This document shows positions 54,100 through 64,000 of a stretch of DNA of 64,000 nucleotides, one piece after another. Position numbers and translations under genes: made by a program. The notes below the pieces were generated by a model. That model saw nothing but the letters and a program-made list of their open reading frames with translations, ran no database searches and was not told where the DNA came from. This DNA is from Halictus rubicundus (lineage: Eukaryota > Arthropoda > Insecta > Hymenoptera > Halictidae): the NCBI RefSeq assembly GCF_050948215.1, contig NW_027488577.1, positions 1,116,001 through 1,180,000 of the forward strand. The letters run 5' to 3'. Every line of letters begins with the position of its first letter. The stretch's first letter is position 1.

Positions 54100-55760
54100 G
54101 GATAGAGGATAGGATAGGATAGAGGATAGGATAGTATAGAGGATAGGATAGGATAGAGGATAGGATAGGATAGAGGATTGGATAGGGTACATGATAGGAT
54201 AGGATAGAGGATAGGATATTATAGAGGATAGGATAGGATAGAGGATAACATAGGGGATTGGATAGCATAGAGGATAGGAGACGATAGAGGATAGGATAGG
54301 GTAGAGGATAGGATAGGATAGATGATATTATAGGATAGAGGATAGGATAGGATACAGCATAGGATAGGATAGAGGATAGGATAGGATAGAGGATAGGATA
54401 GGATAGAGGATAGGATAGGATAGAGGATAGGATAGGATAGAGGATAGGATAGGATAGAGGAATGGATAGGATAGAGGATGCGATAGGATAGAGGATAGGA
54501 TAGGATAGAGGATAGGATAGGATAGAGGATAGGATATTATAGAGGATAGGATATTATAGAGGATAGGATAGGATAGAGGATAACATAGGGGATTGGATAG
54601 CATAGAGGATAGGAGACGATAGAGGATAGGATAGGATAGAGGATAGGATAGGATAGATGATATTATAGGATAGAGGATAGCATAGGATGGAGGATAGGAT
54701 AGGATAGAGGATAGGATATAGGATTGGATAGGATAGAGGATAGGATCGGATAGAGGATTGGATAGGATTGAGGATAGGAGATGATAGAGCAGATGATAGA
54801 GCATAGGAAAGAATTGAGGATAGAATAGGATAGAATATAGGATAGGATAGTGAATAGGATAGGATAGAGGATAGGATAGGATAGAGGATAGGATAGGAAA
54901 GAGGATAGGATAGGATAGAGGATAGGATAGGATAGTTGATAGGATAGGATACAGGATAGGATAGGATAGAGGATAGGATAGTATAGAGGATAGGATAGGA
55001 TAGAGGATAGGATAGGATAGAGGATTGGATAGGGTACAGGATAGGATAGGATAGAGGATAGGATATTATAGAGGATAGGATAGGATAGAGGATAACATAG
55101 GGGATTGGATAGCATAGAGGATAGGAGACGATAGAGGATAGGATAGGGTAGAGGATAGGATAGGATAGATGATATTATAGGATAGAGGATAGGATAGGAT
55201 ACAGCATAGGATAGGATAGAGGATAGGATAGGATAGAGGATAGGATAGGATAGAGGATAGGATAGGATAGAGGATAGGATAGGATAGAGGATAGGATAGG
55301 ATAGAGGATTGGATAGGATAGAGGATGCGATAGGATAGAGGATAGGATAGGATAGAGGATAGGATAGGATAGAGGATAGGATATTATAGAGGATAGTATA
55401 TTATAGAGGATAGGATAGGATAGAGGATAACATAGGGGATTGGATAGCATAGAGGATAGGAGACGATAGAGGATAGGATAGGATAGAGGATAGGATAGGA
55501 TAGATGATATTATAGGATAGAGGATAGCATAGGATGGAGGATAGGATAGGATAGAGGATAGGATATAGGATTGGATAGGATAGAGGATAGGATCGGATAG
55601 AGGATTGGATAGGATTGAGGATAGGAGATGATAGAGCAGATGATAGAGCATAGGAAAGAATTGAGGATAGAATAGGATAGAATATAGGATAGGATAGTGA
55701 ATAGGATAGGATAGAGGATAGGATAGGATAGAGGATAGGATAGGATAGAGGATAGGATAG
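54100..55760 (+). repeat. 847-bp tandem duplication beside the LINE
   Basis: Two copies lie 847 bp apart: gatacagcat is at 54351 and 55198, and the gatagggtaca block at 54181 and 55028. The second copy has gtacagg where the first has gtacatg. Divergence begins near 54913/55760. A related partial copy lies at about 59.0-59.4 kb. The first copy starts essentially at the LINE poly(A) junction. Confidence 0.75.
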
Positions 55761-56049
55761 GATAGAGGATAGGATAGGATAGGATAGGATAGAGGATAGG
55801 ATAGTATAGAGGATAGGATAGCATAGAGGATAGGATAGGATATAGGATAGGATAGGATAGAGGATAGGATAGGATAGAGGATAGGATAGGATAGAGGATA
55901 GGATAGTTGATAGGATAGGATAGGATAGAGGATAGGATAGGATAGTTGATAGGATAGGATACAGGATAGGATAGGATAGAGGATAGGATAGGATAGAGGA
56001 TAGGATAGGACAGAGGATAGGATAGGATAGAGGATAACATAGGGGATTG

Positions 56050-59000
56050 GATAGCATAGAGGATAGGAGACGATAGAGGATAGGATAGGATTGAGGATAG
56101 GATAGTAAAGACCACAGGATAGGATACAGGATACGATATTATAGAGGATAGGATAGGATAGAGGATAGGATAGGATTGAGGATAGGATAGGATAGAGGAT
56201 AGGATAGGACAGAGGATAGGATACGGATAGAGGATAGGATAGAATAGAGGATAGTATAGAGGATAGGATAGAGGATTGGATAGGATAGAGGATATTATAG
56301 GATAGACGATAGGATAGGATAGCGGATAGGATAGTATGGAGTATACGATAGAATTGAGGATAGGATAGGGTTTAGGATAGGATAGGATACAGGATAGGAT
56401 AGGACAGAGGATAGGATAGGATAGAGGATAAGATAATATAGAGGATAGGATAGGATAGATGATAGGATAGGATAGAGGATAGGATGGGATACAGGATAGG
56501 ATAGGATAGAGGATAGTATAGGATAGAGGATAGGATAGGATAGAGGATAGGTTAGGATAGAGGATAGGATAGGATAGAGGATAGGATATTATGGAGGATA
56601 GGATAGGATAGAGGATAACATAGTGGATTGGATAGCATAGAGGATAGGAGACGATAGAGGATAGGATAGGATAGAGGATACGATAGGATAGATGATATTA
56701 TAGGATAGAGGATAGGATAGGATGGAGGATAGGATAGGATAGAGGATAGGATATAGGATTGGATAGGATAGAGGATAGGATCGGATAGAGGATAGGATAG
56801 GATTGAGGATAGGAGAGGATAGAGCAGATGGTAGAGCATAGGAAAGAATTGAGGATAGGATAGGATAGAATATAGGATAGGATAGAGAATAGGATAGGAT
56901 AGATGATATTATAGGATAGAGGATAGGATAGGATGGAGGATAGGATAGGATAAGGGATAAGATAGGATAGAGGATAGGATAGGATAGAGGGTAGGATAGG
57001 ATAGAGCAGGATAGGATAGAGGATAGGATAGGATAGAGCAGGATAGGATAGAGGATAGGATAGAGGATAGGATAGAGGATAGGATAGAGGATATTATAGG
57101 ATAGAGGATAGGATAGGACAGCGGATAGGATAGGATAGAGGAAAGGATATTATAGAGGATAGGATAGGATAGAGGATAACATAGGGGATTGGATAGCATA
57201 GAGGATAGGAGACGATAGAGGATAGGATAGGATTGAGGATAGGATAGTAAAGACGACAGGATAGGATACAGGATACGATATTATAGAGGATAGGATAGGA
57301 TAGAGGATAGGATAGGATAGAGGATAGGATAGGACAGAGGATAGGATACGGATAGAGGATAGGATAGAATAGAGGATAGTATAGAGGATAGGATAGAGGA
57401 TTGGATAGGATAGAGGATATTATAGGATAGACGATAGGATAGGATAGCGGATAGGATAGTATGGAGTATACGATAGAATTGAGGATAGGATAGGGTTGAG
57501 GATAGGATAGGATACAGGATAGGATAGGACAGAGGATAGGATAGGATAGAGGATAAGATAATATGGAGGATAGGATAGGATAGATGATAGGATAGGATAG
57601 AGGATAGGATGGGATACAGGATAGGATAGGATAGAGGATAGGATAGGATAGAGGATAGGATAGGATAAAGGATAGGTTAGGATAGAGGATAGGATAGGAT
57701 AGAGGATAGGATATTATGGAGGATAGGATAGGATAGAGGATAACATAGTGGATTGGATAGCATAGAGGATAGGAGACGATAGAGAATAGGATAGGATAGA
57801 GGATACGATAGGATACATGATATTATAGGATAGAGGATAGGATAGGATGGAGGATAGGATAGGATAGAGGATAGGATATAGGATTGGATAGGATAGAGGA
57901 TAGGATCGGATAGAGGATAGGATAGGATTGAGGATAGGAGAGGATAGAGCAGATGATAGAGCATAGGAAAGAATTGAGGATAGGATAGGATAGAATATAG
58001 GATAGGATAGAGAATAGGATAGGATAGATGATATTATAGGATAGAGGATAGGATAGGATGGAGGATAGGATAGGATAGAGGATAAGATAGGATAGAGGAT
58101 AGGATAGGATAGAGGGTAGGATAGGATAGAGCAGGATAGGATAGAGGATAGGATAGGATAGAGCAGGATAGGATAGAGGATAGGATAGGGGATAGGATAG
58201 AGGATAGGATAGAGGATTGGATAGGATAGAGGATATTATAGGATAGAGGATAGGATAGGATAGCGGATAGGATAGGATGGAGTATAGGATAGAATTGAGG
58301 ATAGGATAGGGTTGAGGATAGGATAGGAAAGAGGACAGGATAGGATAGAGGATAGGATAGGATAGAGGATAGGATAGGATAGGATATAGGATAGGATAGG
58401 ATAGATGATATTATAGGAAAGAGGATAGGATATGATAGAGGATACAATATTATAGAGGATAGGATAGGATAGAGCATAGGATAGGATAGAGGATAGGATA
58501 GGATAGAGGATAGGATAGGATAGAGGATAGGATAGGATAGAGGATAGGATACGATAGAGGATAGGATAGAGGATAGGATGGAGTATTGGATAGGATAGAG
58601 GATATTATAGGATAGTGGATAGGATAGGATAGCGGATAGGATAGGATGGAGTATACGATAGAATTGAGGGTAGGATAGGGTTGAGGATAAGATAGGATCG
58701 AGGATAGGAGAAGATAGAGGATAGGATAGGATAGAGGATACGATACGATAGAGGATAGGATAGAGAATAGGATAGGATAGAGGATACGATACGATAGAGG
58801 ATAGGATAGAGAATAGGATAGGATAGAGGATAGGGGATTGGATCGGATACAGGATAGGAGACGGTAGAGGATTGGATAGGATAGAGGATAGGATAGGATA
58901 GAGGATGGCATAGGATAGAGGATAGGATAGGATAGAGGATAACATAGGGGATTGGATAGCATAGAGGATAGGAGACGATAGAGGATAGGATAGGATAGAG

Positions 59001-62000
59001 GATAGGATAGGATAGATGATATTATAGGATAGAGGATAGCATAGGATGGAGGATAGGATAGGATAGAGGATAGGATATAGGATTGGATAGGATAGAGGAT
59101 AGGATCGGATAGAGGATTGGATAGGATTAAGGATAGGAGATGATAGAGCAGATGATAGAGCATAGGAAAGAATTGAGGATAGAATAGGATAGAATATAGG
59201 ATAGGATAGTGAATAGGATAGGATAGAGGATAGGATAGGATAGAGGATAGGATAGGATAGAGGATAGGATAGGATAGAGGATAGGATAGGATAGTTGATA
59301 GGATAGGATACAGGATAGGATAGGATAGAGGATAGGATAGTATAGAGGATAGGATAGCATAGAGGATAGGATAGGATATAGGATAGGATAGGATAGAGGA
59401 TAGGATAGGATAGAGGATAGGATAGTTGATAGGATAGGATAGGATAGAGGATAGGATAGGATAGTTGATAGGATAGGATACAGGATAGGATAGGATAGAG
59501 GATAGGATAGGATAGAGGATAGGATAGGACAGAGGATAGGATAGGATAGAGGAAAGGATATTATAGAGGATAGGATAGGATAGAGGATAACATAGGGGAT
59601 TGGATAGCATAGAGGATAGGAGACGATAGAGGATAGGATAGGATTGAGGATAGGATAGTAAAGACCACAGGATAGGATACAGGATACGATATTATAGAGG
59701 ATAGGATAGGATAGAGGATAGGATAGGATTGAGGATAGGATAGGATAGAGGATAGGATAGGACAGAGGATAGGATACGGATAGAGGATAGGATAGAATAG
59801 AGGATAGTATAGAGGATAGGATAGAGGATTGGATAGGATAGAGGATATTATAGGATAGACGATAGGATAGGATAGCGGATAGGATAGTATGGAGTATACG
59901 ATAGAATTGAGGATAGGATAGGGTTTAGGATAGGATAGGATACAGGATAGGATAGGACAGAGGATAGGATAGGATAGAGGATAAGATAATATAGAGGATA
60001 GGATAGGATAGATGATAGGATAGGATAGAGGATAGGATGGGATACAGGATAGGATAGGATAGAGGATAGTATAGGATAGAGGATAGGATAGGATAGAGGA
60101 TAGGTTAGGATAGAGGATAGGATAGGATAGAGGATAGGATATTATGGAGGATAGGATAGGATAGAGGATAACATAGTGGATTGGATAGCATAGAGGATAG
60201 GAGACGATAGAGGATAGGATAGGATAGAGGATACGATAGGATAGATGATATTATAGGATAGAGGATAGGATAGGATGGAGGATAGGATAGGATAGAGGAT
60301 AGGATATAGGATTCGATAGGATAGAGGATAGGATCGGATAGAGGATAGGATAGGATTGAGGATAGGAGAGGATAGAGCAGATGGTAGAGCATAGGAAAGA
60401 ATTGAGGATAGGATAGGATAGAATATAGGATAGGATAGAGAATAGGATAGGATAGATGATATTATAGGATAGAGGATAGGATAGGATGGAGGATAGGATA
60501 GGATAAGGGATAAGATAGGATAGAGGATAGGATAGGATAGAGGGTAGGATAGGATAGAGCAGGATAGGATAGAGGATAGGATAGGATAGAGCAGGATAGG
60601 ATAGAGGATAGGATAGAGGATAGGATAGAGGATAGGATAGAGGATATTATAGGATAGAGGATAGGATAGGACAGCGGATAGGATAGGATAGAGGAAAGGA
60701 TATTATAGAGGATAGGATAGGATAGAGGATAACATAGGGGATTGGATGGCATAGAGGATAGGAGACGATAGAGGATAGGATAGGATTGAGGATAGGATAG
60801 TAAAGACGACAGGATAGGATACAGGATACGATATTATAGAGGATAGGATAGGATAGAGGATAGGATAGGATAGAGGATAGGATAGGACAGAGGATAGGAT
60901 ACGGATAGAGGATAGGATAGAATAGAGGATAGTATAGAGGATAGGATAGAGGATTGGATAGGATAGAGGATATTATAGGATAGACGATAGGATAGGATAG
61001 CGGATAGGATAGTATGGAGTATACGATAGAATTGAGGATAGGATAGGGTTGAGGATAGGATAGGATACAGGATAGGATAGGACAGAGGATAGGATAGGAT
61101 AGAGGATAAGATAATATGGAGGATAGGATAGGATAGATGATAGGATAGGATAGAGGATAGGATGGGATACAGGATAGGATAGGATAGAGGATAGGATAGG
61201 ATAGAGGATAGGATAGGATGAAGGATAGGTTAGGATAGAGGATAGGATAGGATAGAGGATAGGATATTATGGAGGATAGGATAGGATAGAGGATAACATA
61301 GTGGATTGGATAGCATAGAGGATAGGAGACGATAGAGAATAGGATAGGATAGAGGATACGATAGGATACATGATATTATAGGATAGAGGATAGGATAGGA
61401 TGGAGGATAGGATAGGATAGAGGATAGGATATAGGATTGGATAGGATAGAGGATAGGATCGGATAGAGGATAGGATAGGATTGAGGATAGGAGAGGATAG
61501 AGCAGATGATAGAGCATAGGAAAGAATTGAGGATAGGATAGGATAGAATATAGGATAGGATAGAGAATAGGATAGGATAGATGATATTATAGGATAGAGG
61601 ATAGGATAGGATGGAGGATAGGATAGGATAGAGGATAAGATAGGATAGAGGATAGGATAGGATAGAGGGTAGGATAGGATAGAGCAGGATAGGATAGAGG
61701 ATAGGATAGGATAGAGGATAGGATAGGGGATAGGATAGAGGATAGGATAGAGGATTGGATAGGATAGAGGATATTATAGGATAGAGGATAGGATAGGATA
61801 GCGGATAGGATAGGATGGAGTATAGGATAGAATTGAGGATAGGATAGGGTTGAGGATAGGATAGGAAAGAGGACAGGATAGGATAGAGGATAGGATAGGA
61901 TAGAGGATAGGATAGGATAGGATATAGGATAGGATAGGATAGAGGATAGGATAGGATAGAGGATAGGATAGGATAGAGGATTGGATAGGATAGAGGATAG

Positions 62001-62700
62001 GATAGGATAGAGGATAGGATAGGATAGAGGATATGATAGGATAGAGGATAGGATAGGATACAGGATAGGATAGGATAGATGATATTATAGGAAAGAGGAT
62101 AGGATATGATAGAGGATACAATATTATAGAGGATAGGATAGGATAGAGCATAGGATAGGATAGAGGATAGGATAGGATAGAGGATAGGATAGGATAGAGG
62201 ATAGGATAGGATAGAGGATAGGATAGGATAGAGGATAGGATAGGATAGAGGATAGGATACGATAGAGGATAGGATAGAGGATAGGATGGAGTATTGGATA
62301 GGATAGAGGATATTATAGGATAGTGGATAGGATAGGATAGCGGATAGGATAGGATGGAGTATACGATAGAATTGAGGGTAGGACAGGGTTGAGGATAAGA
62401 TAGGATCGAGGATAGGAGAAGATAGAGGATAGGATAGGATAGAGGATACGATACGATAGAGGATAGGATAGAGAATAGGATAGGATAGAGGATACGATAC
62501 GATAGAGGATAGGATAGAGAATAGGATAGGATAGAGGATAGGGGATTGGATCGGATACAGGATAGGAGACGGTAGAGGATTGGATAGGATAGAGGATAGG
62601 ATAGGATAGAGGATAGCATAGGATAGAGGATAGGATAGGATAGAGGATAACATAGGGGATTGGATAGCATAGAGGATAGGAGACGATAGAGGATAGGATA
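56050..62700 (+). repeat. Large duplication, 3553-bp offset
   Basis: Long blocks repeat with a 3553-bp offset. The rare gatagtaaagaccac variant (usual form gacgac) is at 56101 and 59654, and the following blocks keep that offset through about 57.7/61.2 kb. Further right the offset becomes 3708 (gatacgatacg at 58737 and 62445). The 155-bp change fits loss of whole monomers in the first copy. Edges are approximate. Confidence 0.7.
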
Positions 62701-64000
62701 AGATAGAGGATAGGATAGGATATAGGATAGGATAGGATAGAGGATACCGAAGGATAGAGGATAGGATAGGAATGAGGATAGGATAGGAAAGAGGACAGGA
62801 TAGGATACAGAATACGATATTATAGAGGATACTATATTATAGAGGATAGGATAGGATAGAGGATAGGGTAGGATAGAGGATAGGATAGGATAGAGGATAG
62901 GATAGGATAGAGCAGGATAGGATAGAGGATAGGATAGAGGATAGGATAGAGGATTGGATAGGATAGAGGACATTATAGGATAGAGGATAGGATAGGATAG
63001 CGGATAGGATAGGATGGAGTATAGGATAGAATTGAGGATAGGATTGGGTTGAGGATAGGATTGGAAAGAGGACAGGATAGGATAGAGGATAGGATAGGAT
63101 AGAGGATAGGATAGGATAGAGGATACGATACGATAGAGGATAGGATAGAGGATAGGGGATTGGATCGGATACAGGATAGGAGACGGTAGAGGATTGGATA
63201 GGATAGAGGATATTATAGGCTAGAGGATAGGATAGGATGGAGGATAGGATAGGATAGAGGATAAGATAGGATAGAGGATAACATAGGGGATTGGATAGGA
63301 TAGAGGATAGGAGACGATAGAGGATAGGATAGAGAATAGGATAGGATAGAGGATAGGGGATTGGATCGGATACAGGATAGGAGACGGTAGAGGATTGGAT
63401 AGGATAGAGGATATTATAGGATAGAGGATAGGATAGGATTGATGATAGGATAGGAAAGATTACAGGATAGGATACAGGATACGATATTATAGAGGATAGG
63501 ATAGGATAGAGGATAGGATAGGATAGAGGATAGGATAGGATAGAGGATAGGATAGGATAGAGCATAGGATAGGATAGAGGATAGGATAGGATAGAGGATT
63601 GGATAGGATAGAGGATACCAAAGGATAGAGGATAGGATAGGATTGAGGGTAGGATAGGAAAGAGGACAGGATAGGATACAGGATACGATATTATAGAGGA
63701 TACGATATTATAGAGGATAGGATAGGATAGAGGATAGGATAGGATAGAGGATAGGATAGGATAGAGGATAGGATAGGATAGAGGATAGGATAGGACAGAG
63801 GATAGGATAGGATAGAGGATAGGATAGGATAGAGGATAGGATAGGATAGAGGATAGGATGGTATACACGATAGGATAGGATAGACGATAGGATAGGATAG
63901 AGGATAGGATAGGATAGAGGATAGGATAGGATAGAGGATAGGATAGGATAGAGGATAGGATAGGATAGAGGATAGGATAGGATAGAGGATAGGATAGGAC

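Larger units (their letters stand above)
54081..64000 (+). repeat. 17-bp satellite array (right block)
   Basis: 9.9 kb of the same head-to-tail monomers runs off the right edge of the window. The final 100 bp is almost pure AGGATAGGATAGGATAG. Compared with the left block, agttgatagg and tagcatagg variants are more frequent around 54-60 kb. It contains no gene, RNA gene or further mobile element. Confidence 0.97.

Noticed and set aside
53869..63868. The same kind of minus-strand frames in the right satellite block
   Set aside because: They have the same cause. Some begin in LINE or poly(A) sequence and simply run on into the repeat.
1..64000. Canonical telomere array (TTAGG)n
   Set aside because: TTAGG appears only as isolated single pentamers. 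The tandem unit is ATAGG-based with a 7-bp step.

Overview
The window is eukaryotic repeat DNA, most likely from an insect. Three things point that way: a Ty3/gypsy LTR retrotransposon whose reverse transcriptase block resembles insect mdg3/micropia-like elements, an R1-clade (R1/TRAS/SART-type) LINE fragment, and no CpG depletion in either element. Hymenoptera would fit the last point, but the species cannot be fixed from the sequence. No single-copy host gene, tRNA, rRNA or CRISPR array was found.

Layout. (1) 1-46584 is an unbroken satellite array. The basic monomer is 17 bp, AGGATAGGATAGGATAG, built as GGATA-type pentamers in a 5+5+7 arrangement; 12-bp versions lack one pentamer. All copies point the same way, with the G-rich strand on +. 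Rare point variants mark higher-order repeats with measurable offsets of 280, 704, 2184/2310, 1407+559 (=1966), 1865, 1676, 847 and 3553 bp. (2) 46585-51512 is a nearly intact 4.93-kb Ty3/gypsy LTR retrotransposon. Its 265- and 264-bp LTRs differ by one base, and it is flanked by a 4-bp TAGG duplication. (3) 51513-52561 is more satellite. (4) 52562-54080 is a 5'-truncated R1-clade LINE: the end of RT, a C-terminal zinc knuckle, a 3' UTR and a 23-A tail. (5) 54081-64000 is satellite running off the end of the window.

How the parts work together. The LTR element carries Gag (with an N-terminal SAP-like domain), protease, RT and RNase H in one frame. The integrase is in the +1 frame, and a C-rich junction falls inside the integrase zinc finger. 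The LTR holds a TATA box 31 bp upstream of an initiator match, plus an AATAAA signal. A 13-nt match to the complement of the 3' arm of tRNA-Leu follows the 5' LTR. A 14-nt match to the 5' end of the same tRNA, in sense orientation, sits just before the 3' LTR; this was not expected. There is no env gene.

The many long minus-strand reading frames across the array (YPILSSILSYPLS-type peptides) follow from a stop-free 17-bp repeat: 3 x 17 = 51 bp = 17 codons. They are not annotated as genes. Coordinates of the retroelements are exact to within a few bases; coordinates of higher-order repeat blocks are approximate.
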